In this document: positions 52,583 through 60,995 of the stretch, piece by piece
Numbering within the stretch: position 1 is the first letter of the stretch
How the letters are laid out: each line of letters opens with the position of its first letter
Source: Brachybacterium sp. EE-P12
GTDB taxonomy: Bacteria; Actinomycetota; Actinomycetes; Actinomycetales; Dermabacteraceae
Length of the DNA stretch: 64,000 nt
Direction: 5' to 3'
Assembly (NCBI RefSeq): GCF_003711805.1
Contig: NZ_QXCP01000006.1
Location: 186,001 to 250,000, forward strand
Program-made: the position numbers and the translations under genes
The notes under the pieces: generated by a model
What the model was told of the DNA's origin: nothing
The model's input: only the letters and a program-made list of their open reading frames with translations
The model's database searches: none

Positions 52583-53417
52583 GGTTCCTGCGGCGACACA
52601 CCTCGACCTCCCCGACCAGCGCATCTCCTATCGATCCAGCGGAACCCCGGGCGGCCCGCCGCTCCTCCTGCTGCACGGCGGGGCGGTGGACTCGCGCATG
52701 TGGGGGCCGCAGCTGGACGCGTTCCCGGAACGGCGCGTGCTCGCCCCCGATGCGCGGGGCCACGGCGGCTCGAGCGACGCCGAGGCGCCCTACCGGCTCG
52801 TCGACGACGTGATCGCGCTCATGGACGCGCTCGGGATCCGGCGCGTCGTCGCGGCCGCGGTGTCGATGGGCGGCGGCACCGCCGTCGACCTGGCCCTGGA
52901 GTTCCCGGAGCGGGTCGCGGCCGTGGTGTGCAGCGGCACCGGGACCAGCGAGCCGGAGTTCACCGACCCCTGGGCGCTGCAGGCCTTCGCCGACTGGCGG
53001 GCCGCCGAGCAGGGCACCGACGCCGAGGCATGGATCGAGGTGTTCCAGCGCTTCACCGCCGGGCCGCATCGCACGCGCGCGCAGGTCGACCCCGAGGTGT
53101 GGGAGCTCGTGGAGGTCATGGCGCGCGACACGCTCGCCCAGCACCTGCGGCTCGGGCCCGACGGGCTCCCGCTGCCGCCCGTCCCGCCGATACCGGTCAC
53201 CGGCACCTGGAAGCGGCTCGGGGAGATCACGGTCCCCGTGCTCACCGTCTCCGGGGCGCTCGACGGGGACGATCACCGTGCGATGGGGGAGCGGCTCGCC
53301 CGCTCTGTCGGCGGGCCCGCGCGGCACGTCGAGATCCCAGGCGCTGCCCACTACCCGAACCTCGAGGCGCCGGAGGCGTTCAACGACGCGGTGGCCGAGC
53401 TGCTGGACGTGCTCTGA
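52581..53417 (+). CDS. alpha/beta-fold hydrolase
   Basis: The 278-residue hydrolase has LLLLHGGAVDSRMWGPQ (oxyanion region), APDARGHGGSS, the nucleophile elbow AVSMGGG (Ser), the acid in VSGALDGDDH and the catalytic His in PGAAHYPNLE. The substrate is unknown. ATG at 52581 lies within a palindrome shared with the divergent MarR gene. The 3' end overlaps the convergent glycosylase gene by 38 bp. Confidence 0.85.
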   Translation: MVPAATHLDLPDQRISYRSSGTPGGPPLLLLHGGAVDSRMWGPQLDAFPERRVLAPDARGHGGSSDAEAPYRLVDDVIALMDALGIRRVVAAAVSMGGGTAVDLALEFPERVAAVVCSGTGTSEPEFTDPWALQAFADWRAAEQGTDAEAWIEVFQRFTAGPHRTRAQVDPEVWELVEVMARDTLAQHLRLGPDGLPLPPVPPIPVTGTWKRLGEITVPVLTVSGALDGDDHRAMGERLARSVGGPARHVEIPGAAHYPNLEAPEAFNDAVAELLDVL

Positions 53418-53994
53418 GCTTGCCCTCCTCGACGATCAGTCCATGCAGCTCCGCGAGCTCGGGCACGCTGAAGGCGGCGTCCTCGAGCGCGGGGGCGAGG
53501 GCACGGGCGAAGGCGCGGTAGGAGCCGGGGACCACGGCGCCGCGCTCGCGCAGAGCGCGTCGTGCGTACTCGTCGCACAGGAAGGCTGGCCGGGAGAAGC
53601 AGTACAGCGAGATCGCATCGGCCGTCTCCTCGCCGATCCCGTCCACGGCGAGCAGCTCATGGCGGAGAGCCGTGTCGTCGAGCCGCGGGGCGGCCTCGGC
53701 GCGCCGCGCCCACCAGGCGGCGAGCGCCTGCACGCGGCGGGGCTTGCTGCGCGGGAATCCGGCGGGGTGCACGAGCTCGCGCACCAGATCCTCGTCCGCG
53801 CTCGCGAGCGGCGCAGGCTCGCGCAGTCCCGCCCCCGTGAGCGCCGCGAGAGCCTGCGCGGCCTGCTCCCAGCGTGAGCGCTGGACGAGCACCGCCCCGA
53901 GCGCGATCTCGAAGGGCTCCTCGCCGGGCCACCACCAGCCCTGCGGGCCGTGGCGTGCGAGCAGCTCGCGGTGCAGGGCGCGCAGATCGATCAT
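53380..53994 (-). CDS. HhH-GPD base-excision glycosylase (endonuclease III-like, no Fe-S cluster)
   Basis: The 204-residue protein has the helix-hairpin-helix motif VDGIGEETADAI and the catalytic aspartate in FLCDEYARR, and an opening QRSRWEQAAQAL helix. The C-x6-C iron-sulfur ligands of Nth/MutY are missing. It should remove or cut at damaged bases; the specific lesion is unknown. Its start overlaps modC by 4 nt (ATGA), so it belongs to the molybdate operon by translation, an odd pairing. Its 3' end overlaps the convergent hydrolase gene by 38 bp. Confidence 0.75.
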   Translation of the reverse strand: MIDLRALHRELLARHGPQGWWWPGEEPFEIALGAVLVQRSRWEQAAQALAALTGAGLREPAPLASADEDLVRELVHPAGFPRSKPRRVQALAAWWARRAEAAPRLDDTALRHELLAVDGIGEETADAISLYCFSRPAFLCDEYARRALRERGAVVPGSYRAFARALAPALEDAAFSVPELAELHGLIVEEGKLRARPAARPPRR

Positions 53995-55001
53995 GCCTCG
54001 TAGGCTGTCACGTCCTCGCCCGCGACCGCGAGGCGCACCGCGGAGCCCGGGACCAGATGGCGCCGGGCGACCTCCTGCGGCGGGAGATCGGCGGCGAGGT
54101 CCTCGGTGACCGCCCGCACCAGGTCCCCGCGCGGAGCGAGGGCGCGGACGGTGCGACGCAGTCCGCCCTCCTCGACCAGATGCACGGCAGCGGGCCGGAA
54201 CGCGGCGAGGACCTGCGTGCCGGGGCTCTCCTCGCACAGGGCCGACAGGCTCGAGCCGTCCTCGAGGCGCACCTGCGCCCCGTCCCAGCGGCCGGCGACG
54301 AGGTTCAGCCCGGCGAAGCGGGCGGCGAAGGGGGAGCGGGGCCTGGTCAGCACCTCCGCCGTCGGGCCGATCCCCACCCCGCGCCCGCCCTCGAGCACGG
54401 CGATGCGGTCGGCGAGCGCGAGCGCATCGAGCAGGTCATGGGTCACGACGATCGCGGTCCGCTCGGCGAGGAAGCCCCGCAGCTGTTCGCGCAGCGCGGG
54501 TGCCACGTCGACGTCCAGCGCCGCCATCGGCTCGTCCAGCAGCAGCAGGCGCGGCTCCGCGGCGAGCGCACGGGCGATCGCGACGCGCTGGGCCTGGCCG
54601 CCCGAGAGCTGGGAGGGGCGACGCGCGGCGAGCGCGGAGAGGCCGAGCTCCGCGAGATGCGCGTGCGCCCTGCGGCGGGCCTCCCGGCGCGGCGCGCCCC
54701 GGGCCAGCAGCGGGAACATGACGTTGCCGAGCGCGGTGAGATGGGGGAAGAGCACCGGGTCCTGGCTGAGGGTGGTGACGCGTCGGTCGTGCGGCGGCAC
54801 CCAGGTGCGCGCATCGGCGAGCACGCGGCCGTCGAGCTCGACGCTCCCGCTCGACGGGCGCAGCGCGCCCGCGATCAGCGACAGCGCGGTGGACTTCCCG
54901 GCGCCGTTGGGGCCGACGAGGGCGAGGGTCTCGCCGGGGGCGACCTCGAGGTCGAGCTCGACGTCGCGCTCGGCGACGGCGGCGCGCAGGACCAGGCTCA
55001 T
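53991..55001 (-). CDS. modC: molybdate ABC transporter ATP-binding protein
   Basis: The 336-residue ATPase has Walker [10 protein letters not shown], signature [15 protein letters not shown], Walker [14 protein letters not shown]-loop VVTHD, and a C-terminal TOBE-like part (about 235-335) that may bind oxyanion for feedback. It overlaps modB and the glycosylase gene by 4 nt each. Confidence 0.92.
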   Translation of the reverse strand: MSLVLRAAVAERDVELDLEVAPGETLALVGPNGAGKSTALSLIAGALRPSSGSVELDGRVLADARTWVPPHDRRVTTLSQDPVLFPHLTALGNVMFPLLARGAPRREARRRAHAHLAELGLSALAARRPSQLSGGQAQRVAIARALAAEPRLLLLDEPMAALDVDVAPALREQLRGFLAERTAIVVTHDLLDALALADRIAVLEGGRGVGIGPTAEVLTRPRSPFAARFAGLNLVAGRWDGAQVRLEDGSSLSALCEESPGTQVLAAFRPAAVHLVEEGGLRRTVRALAPRGDLVRAVTEDLAADLPPQEVARRHLVPGSAVRLAVAGEDVTAYEA

Positions 55002-55768
55002 GGGCTCCTCCTGCGGTGGGCGAGGGCGATCACGACGATCGCGACGAGCATGAGCACGAAGGAGAGCGCCACCGCGGCCTCCGGATCGCTCTCCCGCTGG
55101 AGGTAGATCTCCAGCGGCAGGGTGCGGGTGGTGCCCTGCAGCGAGCCGGCGAAGGTGATCGTCGCCCCGAACTCGCCGAGCGCCCGGGCGAAGCTCAGCA
55201 CCAGCCCGGACATCAGCGCCGGAAGCACCAGCGGCAGCGTCACGCGGGTGAGCACCCGCGAGGGACGGGCGCCCAGGGAGGCGGCCGCCTCCTCGTAGCG
55301 GGTGCCGGCCGTGCGCAGCGCCCCCTCGAGGCTCAGCACCAGGAAGGGCAGGGCCACGAAGGTCTGCGCGATCACCACCGCGGTGGTCGAGAACGCGATG
55401 TGGATCCCCAGCACCTCCAGATGCCGGCCCAGCAGGCCCTGCCGGCCGACGGTGTACAGCAGCGCGATGCCGCCCACCACCGGGGGCAGCACCAGCGGGA
55501 TCAGCACCAGCGAGCGCATCAGCGCCATGCCGCGCGCGTCCGAGCGGGCCAGCAGCAGCGCCATGGGCACGCCGAGCACCGCGCAGGCCGCGGCGCTGGT
55601 GAGCGAGGTCTGCACGCTCAGCCGCAGCGCGGCGAGGGAGGACTCCGAGGTCAGCAGGCCCCAGAAGCCGCTCCACTCCACGCGCGCCGCCATCGCGATC
55701 AGCGGCAGGATCACGAACAGGGCCCCGAGGCCGGCGGGGAGCAGGATCCAGCGCGGGAGGGTCCTCAT
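54998..55768 (-). CDS. modB: molybdate ABC transporter permease
   Basis: The 256-residue permease has five or six helices, the [19 protein letters not shown] stretch typical of ModB/CysU-type permeases, and the EAA loop [14 protein letters not shown] for contact with ModC. It overlaps modA and modC by 4 nt each. Confidence 0.92.
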   Translation of the reverse strand: MRTLPRWILLPAGLGALFVILPLIAMAARVEWSGFWGLLTSESSLAALRLSVQTSLTSAAACAVLGVPMALLLARSDARGMALMRSLVLIPLVLPPVVGGIALLYTVGRQGLLGRHLEVLGIHIAFSTTAVVIAQTFVALPFLVLSLEGALRTAGTRYEEAAASLGARPSRVLTRVTLPLVLPALMSGLVLSFARALGEFGATITFAGSLQGTTRTLPLEIYLQRESDPEAAVALSFVLMLVAIVVIALAHRRRSP

Positions 55769-56520
55769 GCGCCGCCGAAGCCGTGCTCGGCGAGGACCTG
55801 CTGCCCCTCCTCACCGGTGACGAGGTCGACGAACTCCTGGCCCAGCTCGGGGTTCGTTGAGCCGTCGACGGTGGTGATCGGGTAGGTGTTCACGGCCTCC
55901 TGCGACTCGGGGAACTCGATGCCCTCGGCGGCGTCGCCGGCCTTCGCCACATCGGTGACGTAGACGAGGCCCGCATCGGCCTCGCCGCTGGTGACCTTGT
56001 TCAGCACATCGGTGACGGACTGCTCCTCGCTCACGGGGGAGAGCTCGAGACCGGCCGCCTCCTGGACCGTCGTCGTCGCCGCGCCGCACGGCACCTCCGG
56101 CGCGCAGACGACGAGGTTCACGCCGCCGGTGAGGGAGGCGAGATCGGTGATCCCGGCGGGGTTCCCGGCCGGGACCGCGATCATCAGGGTGTTCGAGGCG
56201 AAGTCGACCGGCTCGGCGGCCTCGAGGCCCGCCTCGGCGAGCTTGTCCATGTTCTTCTCGTCGGCCGAGGCGAAGACGTCGGCGGGCGCGCCCTGCTGGA
56301 TCTGCTCGACAAGGGTGGAGGAGCCGGCGAAGGTGAACTCGACCGCGACGTCCTCGTGCTCGGCCTCGAACTGCTCGCCGAGCTCCTCGAAGGGCTCCTG
56401 GAGGGAGGCGGCGGCGAAGACCTGCAGGATGGTCGGCTCGGCGGTGCCGCCGGAGCCGCAGGAGACGGCGGTCAGCGTGATCGCCGCAGCGGCGGCTGCG
56501 GAGCGGAGCATGCGCCTCAT
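55765..56520 (-). CDS. modA: molybdate-binding lipoprotein
   Basis: The 251-residue protein has a signal peptide with lipobox TAVSCG (Cys21), then the ModA pattern [42 protein letters not shown], and [29 protein letters not shown]. It captures molybdate (or tungstate) outside and hands it to ModB. Its start overlaps the stop of the ModE-like gene by 4 nt. Confidence 0.93.
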   Translation of the reverse strand: MRRMLRSAAAAAAITLTAVSCGSGGTAEPTILQVFAAASLQEPFEELGEQFEAEHEDVAVEFTFAGSSTLVEQIQQGAPADVFASADEKNMDKLAEAGLEAAEPVDFASNTLMIAVPAGNPAGITDLASLTGGVNLVVCAPEVPCGAATTTVQEAAGLELSPVSEEQSVTDVLNKVTSGEADAGLVYVTDVAKAGDAAEGIEFPESQEAVNTYPITTVDGSTNPELGQEFVDLVTGEEGQQVLAEHGFGGA

Positions 56521-56915
56521 GCCGGCTCCACCTCGACGACGACCTGGGTGGCCTTGACGACTGCGCTCGCCACCCTGCCCGGCTCGAGGCCGAGCTCGCG
56601 GGCGGCCTCGCTGCTCATCAGGGAGACGACGCGGAAGGGGCCGCACTGCAGCTCGACCTGCGCCATGACCGTGTCCGTGACCACGCGCGTGACCAGGCCC
56701 GTGAAGCGGTTGCGGGCGGACGAGGCGGTCGCGCCGTGCAGCTCGGGAGCCACCGCCAGCTCCCGGGCGAGCCGGGCGACCTCCGTCCCCGCCAGCACCG
56801 TGCGCCCCCCGGGGCCCCGGGACGCCTCGAGGGTCCCCTTCTCGATCCACCGTCGCACGGTGTCCTCGCTCACCCCGAGGAAGGTGGCGGCATCCCGAAC
56901 CCGCATCTGCGTCAT
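56517..56915 (-). CDS. ModE-like regulator: HTH plus TOBE/Mop molybdate-binding domain
   Basis: The 132-residue protein joins an excisionase/MerR-type HTH (about 4-50, VRDAATFLGVSEDTVRRWIEKG) to one TOBE (Mop) domain (about 66-132, RNRFTGLVTRVVTDTVMAQVELQCG). This compact form is common at actinobacterial mod loci and probably senses molybdate to control the operon. The ATG at 56915 follows TATGGT by 7 nt, so the operon may be leaderless; another in-frame ATG at 56927 would lie inside that box. A 13-bp inverted repeat brackets the start. Confidence 0.85.
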   Translation of the reverse strand: MTQMRVRDAATFLGVSEDTVRRWIEKGTLEASRGPGGRTVLAGTEVARLARELAVAPELHGATASSARNRFTGLVTRVVTDTVMAQVELQCGPFRVVSLMSSEAARELGLEPGRVASAVVKATQVVVEVEPA

Positions 56916-56945
56916 GAGGAACACCATAGCGCCGCAGATGCGGGT
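56899..56945. promoter_or_regulatory. 13-bp perfect inverted repeat around the ModE-like start
   Basis: ACCCGCATCTGCG (56899-56911) and CGCAGATGCGGGT (56933-56945) are exact reverse complements with 21 nt between. The -10 box TATGGT and the start codon lie in the spacer, and one arm covers codons 2-6. It is either a paired operator or, if transcribed, a stem with the start codon in the loop. Confidence 0.6.
56923..56928 (-). promoter_or_regulatory. -10 element of the mod operon
   Basis: On the minus strand TATGGT lies 7 nt before the ATG at 56915, inside the spacer of the 13-bp inverted repeat. Confidence 0.45.
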
Positions 56946-56962
56946 CGTCGGGACCGATGTCC

Positions 56963-58012
56963 TCAGGCGGCGAGCAGCACCCCGCCGAGCGCGAGAGAGG
57001 CCACCAGCACCGTCGAGAGCGCAGCGAGGACGAACGGGCGCACCCCCACCTGCCTCAGCAGCGCGATCCTCACCCCGGTGCCGAGCGCGAACATCGCCGC
57101 GGCCAGCAGCAGGGTCTGCAGCAGCGAGCCCACCTCGAGCACCGCCTCCGGGAGCGGCACGAAGGAGCGCACCAGCACCATGGCGAGGAACCCGAGCACG
57201 AACAGCTGCACCAGCGGCGGCTGCTTCCCGTCCCTCGCGCCGCGACGGCGCTGCTGCATCGACAGCACCGCCATGACCGGGGCCAGCATCAGCACGCGGG
57301 CGAGCTTGACGATCACGGCGACGGTGAGCGCGGCGCCTCCGCCGAGGGCACCGCCTGCGGCGACCACCTGGGCGACCTCGTGGATCGAGGCGCCCGCCCA
57401 CAGGCCGGCGGTCTCGCCGTGCAGCCCCAGCAGCGCCGCCGCCGCGGGCACCACGGCGATCATCAGCGATCCGCACAGCACCACCAGCGCCACGGCCGTG
57501 ACCGTGTCCTCCTCGTGCTCGTCGTCCGGGTCCGTCACGTCGGAGGCGGCGGCGACGGCCGCCGCGCCGCAGATCGAGAAGCCGCAGGCGATGAGCAGGG
57601 TGAGATGACGGCCGACGCCGACGAAGCGGCCCAGCAGCACCGTCCCGAGGATCCCCGCCCCCACGACCACGACGACGACCAGGAGCATCCCCAGGCCGAG
57701 CGAGGCCAGGTCGCCGAGCGCGACCTGCAGCCCGAGCAGCACGATCCCGGCGCGCAGCAGCTTCTTCGAGGCGATCGCGAGGCCGGGCGCCGTGGCCCGG
57801 GGGAGCGGCGCGAGGTTGGCGAGTACGACGCCGACGACGATCGCGAGGATCAGCGCGCTGATCCCCGGCAGCAGCGGCGCGACGAGCATCGAGGCGACCG
57901 CGACGCCGAGCGCGAGCGCGAGCCCGGGCACGATCGAGGGGGAGGGCGTCTGCGACGTCGAGGGATCGGCGGAGGAGCCGGGGGACAGGGTACGTGAGGG
58001 GGCGGAAGACAT
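56963..58012 (-). CDS. YeiH/UPF0324 family putative sulfate exporter
   Basis: The 349-residue membrane protein has about ten helices, with the family stretch LLRAGIVLLGLQVALGDL, ACGFSICGAAAVAAAS and LHGETAGLWAGASIHEVAQVVAAG. Members are annotated as sulfate or sulfonate exporters on limited evidence. GGGAG precedes the ATG at 58012; a GTG at 58021 is too close to it. The divergent LysR gene, 71 bp away, is probably its regulator, as in YeiH/YeiE of E. coli. Confidence 0.85.
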   Translation of the reverse strand: MSSAPSRTLSPGSSADPSTSQTPSPSIVPGLALALGVAVASMLVAPLLPGISALILAIVVGVVLANLAPLPRATAPGLAIASKKLLRAGIVLLGLQVALGDLASLGLGMLLVVVVVVGAGILGTVLLGRFVGVGRHLTLLIACGFSICGAAAVAAASDVTDPDDEHEEDTVTAVALVVLCGSLMIAVVPAAAALLGLHGETAGLWAGASIHEVAQVVAAGGALGGGAALTVAVIVKLARVLMLAPVMAVLSMQQRRRGARDGKQPPLVQLFVLGFLAMVLVRSFVPLPEAVLEVGSLLQTLLLAAAMFALGTGVRIALLRQVGVRPFVLAALSTVLVASLALGGVLLAA

Positions 58013-58067
58013 GGCATTCACGCTCCCACCGGCCCTGACCCGCCGGTAGTCGGCAGATCGTCAACGG

Positions 58068-58088
58068 GGCATATAGTTCTGATATGCC
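58068..58088. promoter_or_regulatory. LysR-type operator covering the LysR start codon
   Basis: GGCATAT (58068-58074) and ATATGCC (58082-58088) are perfect inverted arms 7 nt apart, containing a T-N11-A arrangement (T58072, A58084). The right arm includes the ATG and the left arm the first bases of the -10 box, which suits autorepression. Confidence 0.6.
58072..58077 (+). promoter_or_regulatory. -10 element of a leaderless promoter (LysR gene)
   Basis: TATAGT lies 6 nt before the ATG at 58084 and inside the palindrome. Confidence 0.55.
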
Positions 58089-58992
58089 TTCCGCGCTCCC
58101 GAACCTGTCGGCCCTCGCGCTCTTCGTGGCCGTGGTCGACGAGGGCGGCCTCGGCGCCGGCGCGCGGCGCGCCGGGATCCACCAGCCCAATGCGAGCCGG
58201 ATGATCGCCCAGCTCGAGGCGCAGGCCGGCACCGTCCTGCTCGAGCGCGACCCGCGCGGCGCCCGGCCCACCTCCGCCGGCCTGCTCTACGCGGCGCAGG
58301 CCCGCGAGCTGCTCGACGCGGCCGAGCAGTTCTCCGACTGGCTGCGGCACAGCCGCGACGAGGACGCACGGGAGCTGCGGGTCGGGGCGTCGATGACCAT
58401 CGCCGAGCACCTGATGCCCGCCTGGCTCGCCGAACTGCGCCGCCGCAGCCCCCGGATCCGCGTGGACCTCGAGGTGCTCAACTCCACCCAGGTGCTCGCC
58501 GGGGTGCACGACGGACGGCTGCGGCTGGGCTTCGTCGAGACGCCCCGCCTCCCAGGGGACGTGCACGCCATGACCCTGCGCGAGGACGAGCTGGTGGTGG
58601 TCGTCGCCCCGGAGCATCCCTGGGCCCTGCGCGAGGGACCGCTGGATCCCGCCGAGCTCGCCGCGACCCCGCTCGTGGTGCGCGAGGGAGGCTCCGGCAC
58701 CCGCGACGCCTACGAGGAGCTCGTGCCCGCGGCCGGCGAGACCCCGCCGGTCCAGGAGCTCGGCAGCAACGCCGCGGTCCGCATCGCCGTGGCCTCCGGG
58801 GCGGGCCCGGCCGTGCTCAGCATGCTCGCGGTCCGCAGCGGGCTGGAGAGCGGACAGCTGCTGCGCGTTCCCGTGGCCGGGCCGCGGCTGCGACGGCCGC
58901 TGACCGCGGTGTGGAACGGTCCGCGCCGGCTCAGCGGACCGGCCGCGGATCTCGTCGCCGTCGCGACAGCAGCCACGCCACCGCCCCGGTGA
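58084..58992 (+). CDS. LysR-family transcriptional regulator, YeiE/CysB-like
   Basis: The 302-residue protein has an N-terminal winged HTH (about 1-62: LSALALFVAVVDEGGLGAGARRAGIHQPNASRMIAQLE spread over 8-45) and a two-lobed substrate-binding effector domain (about 95-300). Divergence from the YeiH gene and the palindrome over its own start indicate control of both genes. The 3' end overlaps the convergent membrane-protein gene by 62 bp. Confidence 0.88.
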   Translation: MPSALPNLSALALFVAVVDEGGLGAGARRAGIHQPNASRMIAQLEAQAGTVLLERDPRGARPTSAGLLYAAQARELLDAAEQFSDWLRHSRDEDARELRVGASMTIAEHLMPAWLAELRRRSPRIRVDLEVLNSTQVLAGVHDGRLRLGFVETPRLPGDVHAMTLREDELVVVVAPEHPWALREGPLDPAELAATPLVVREGGSGTRDAYEELVPAAGETPPVQELGSNAAVRIAVASGAGPAVLSMLAVRSGLESGQLLRVPVAGPRLRRPLTAVWNGPRRLSGPAADLVAVATAATPPPR

Positions 58993-59383
58993 CCGCGCCG
59001 AGCACCGCCCCCGTGGCCAGCCCCGAGGGCACCGAGGCCGCGCGCAGGAGCAGCGCCTGCAGGACGGGATCGAGGTCCGCGAGGTTCCCGCCGAGGCGGG
59101 GCGGGGACCCGTCGAAGGAGGCGCTCCACAGCAGCTGATGGGTCACCACCAGCATCGCGCCGTGCAGGAGCCCCACCATCAGCAGCGTCGTGAAGGGGCG
59201 GGTGATGCGGCAGAGCAGCGCCACCGCGATCCACACCAGCAGAGGCACGGCGACGAAGGCCAGGTTCGGCGCCGTGCCTTCATGGAGCAGGTCGAGATCG
59301 TGCAGGACCACGCACGGCACCCCGAGCAGGGCGAGACCGAGCATGGCGAGGACGGGAAGGCGGCGGGTGTGGTCGAGGTCCAT
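58931..59383 (-). CDS. hypothetical four-helix membrane protein
   Basis: The 150-residue protein has four hydrophobic segments (about 9-28, 42-60, 65-85 and 110-140) and an Arg-rich C-terminal end, so it is an inner-membrane protein. I recognise no family. Its last 62 bp overlap the convergent LysR gene. A divergent cupin gene starts 98 bp from its start. Confidence 0.6.
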   Translation of the reverse strand: MDLDHTRRLPVLAMLGLALLGVPCVVLHDLDLLHEGTAPNLAFVAVPLLVWIAVALLCRITRPFTTLLMVGLLHGAMLVVTHQLLWSASFDGSPPRLGGNLADLDPVLQALLLRAASVPSGLATGAVLGAVTGAVAWLLSRRRRDPRPVR

Positions 59384-59481
59384 GCTCCCGAGCCTCCACC
59401 GCGGCGGCGCCGCCCCGCATCGGACCGCGGGCGTGGACGGGGTACGTTCGGAGGCGACATCGAGATCCGGGAGGGAGCGAC

Positions 59482-59826
59482 ATGCCGATCCTCACCAACA
59501 CCGCGGAGCAGCCCTCGGAGCCGCGCCGCGGCGCGGTCTGGTCCATCGCCGAGCCCGGACGCGAGCTGGACTCGAACCTGATCCGTCTGCCCGCGGGGGC
59601 GGAGATCCCCGCCCATGTCGGCGCCGAGGTGGACACGCTCGTGCACGTGGTGCGCGGCGACGGCGTGCTGGTGACGGAGGAGGGCGAGGAGCCGCTGCGC
59701 GCCGGCGACGTCGCGCTGCTGCCCCGCCGCACGGTGCGCGGGTACCGGGCCGGGAGGGACGGACTGGAGTACCTCACGGTCCATCGCCGCCGCCGGTCGC
59801 TGCAGATCCAGGACCCGCGCAGCTGA
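59482..59826 (+). CDS. cupin-domain protein
   Basis: The 114-residue protein forms one cupin_2 barrel: LIRLPAGAEIPAHVGAEVDTLVHVVRGDG corresponds to motif 1 and LRAGDVALLPRRTVRGYRAG to motif 2. Metal-ligand histidines are only partly kept (H in PAHVGAE and LVHVV), so metal binding is uncertain. Function unknown. GGGAGGGAG precedes the ATG. Confidence 0.75.
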   Translation: MPILTNTAEQPSEPRRGAVWSIAEPGRELDSNLIRLPAGAEIPAHVGAEVDTLVHVVRGDGVLVTEEGEEPLRAGDVALLPRRTVRGYRAGRDGLEYLTVHRRRRSLQIQDPRS

Positions 59827-59879
59827 ACGCGCCGCGGCACGGTTCGCCTCCGCTCCCGCCGACCGGGCAGACTGGGGTC

Positions 59880-60941
59880 ATGGCAGAGACCCAGGATCCC
59901 CGTGTGGCCGTGTACCTCGACTTCGACAACATCGTGATGTCCTGGTACGACCGAGTGCACGGACGGCAGGCGTACAGCCGTGATCGACACCGCATCGCCG
60001 AGGATCCCACCGAGCCCGAGATCGCCGAGCGGCTCGCGCAGGCCACCGTCGACGTCGGCGCCGTGATCGACTTCGCGGCCTCCTTCGGGTCGCTCACCCT
60101 CACCCGCGCCTACGCGGACTGGTCCTCCCCGGTCAACGCCATCTATCGGACACAGCTCGTCGCTCGCGCCGTGGACCTCGTGCAGCTGTTCCCCGCCGCC
60201 GCCTACGCCAAGAACGGCGCCGACATCCGTCTGGCCGTGGACACCGTCGAGGACCTCTACCTGCTGCCGGACCTCACCCATGTCGTCATCGTCGCGGGCG
60301 ACTCCGACTACGTCCCCCTCGCGCAGCGCTGCCGGCGCCTGGGCCGCTACGTGATCGCGCTCGGCGTGGCCGGCTCCACCGCGAAGTCCCTCGCCGCCGC
60401 CTGCGACGAGTTCGAGTCCTACGAGAACCTCCCCGGCGTCGAGCACCCCACGGCCCCCGCCCGCTCCCGGCCCCGGCGCGTCGGAGGCGGCGAGGAGGAG
60501 GGACGCGGGGCCACGCGCTCGCGCAGCCGACGGAGCCAGGGCGGCGGCGAGGGCGCCGGGAGCACCGACGATCCCGACGGCCAGGGGAGCGGCAGCGGCT
60601 CACGCCGCGGCGGCCGCGGTGGTCAGAGTGGCGCAGACGGCTCCGCCGCGGCCTCCGCGGAGATCGAGGACCGCCTCGACGACACGCTCGAGGACGAGAG
60701 CGAGGACGACCCCCGGGAGGCGGCCACGCGCCTGCTCGTGCGCGCCCTCCAGCTCGGCGGCCGCGGCGACAGCGAATGGCTGCACAGCTCGGCCGTGAAG
60801 TCGCACATGCGCCGCATGGACCCCTCCTTCAGCGAGAAGGCTCTCGGCTTCCGCTCCTTCTCCGAGTTCCTCAAGGCCAACGCCGACATCGCCGTGCTCG
60901 AGGAGACCGGGCACGAGAGGCTCGTGCGCGCCCGGGACTGA
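59880..60941 (+). CDS. NYN-domain (LabA/DUF88-like) protein with C-terminal OST-HTH domain
   Basis: The 353-residue protein has an N-terminal NYN/PIN-like nuclease domain (about 8-180) with acidic residues in VYLDFDNIVM, NGADIRLAVDTVEDL and VAGDSDYVPLAQRCRRLGR, a Gly/Arg/Ser-rich disordered linker (about 190-265), and a C-terminal OST-HTH/LOTUS-like domain (about 275-350, ending HSSAVKSHMRRMDPSFSEKALGFRSFSEFLK and spread over the last 80 residues). The architecture suggests RNA binding and possibly cleavage; the target is unknown. CAGACT lies 6 nt before the ATG, so it may be leaderless. Confidence 0.85.
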   Translation: MAETQDPRVAVYLDFDNIVMSWYDRVHGRQAYSRDRHRIAEDPTEPEIAERLAQATVDVGAVIDFAASFGSLTLTRAYADWSSPVNAIYRTQLVARAVDLVQLFPAAAYAKNGADIRLAVDTVEDLYLLPDLTHVVIVAGDSDYVPLAQRCRRLGRYVIALGVAGSTAKSLAAACDEFESYENLPGVEHPTAPARSRPRRVGGGEEEGRGATRSRSRRSQGGGEGAGSTDDPDGQGSGSGSRRGGRGGQSGADGSAAASAEIEDRLDDTLEDESEDDPREAATRLLVRALQLGGRGDSEWLHSSAVKSHMRRMDPSFSEKALGFRSFSEFLKANADIAVLEETGHERLVRARD

Positions 60942-60995
60942 CAGCCCCGCCGCACCGGGAGGATACTGGGAGCCCCGCACCAAGGAGGTCGCCCG

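Noticed and set aside
56916-56927. Start of the ModE-like gene at ATG 56927
   Set aside because: It would place the start inside the TATGGT box and adds only four residues without a ribosome binding site; 56915 fits the leaderless spacing seen at other genes.
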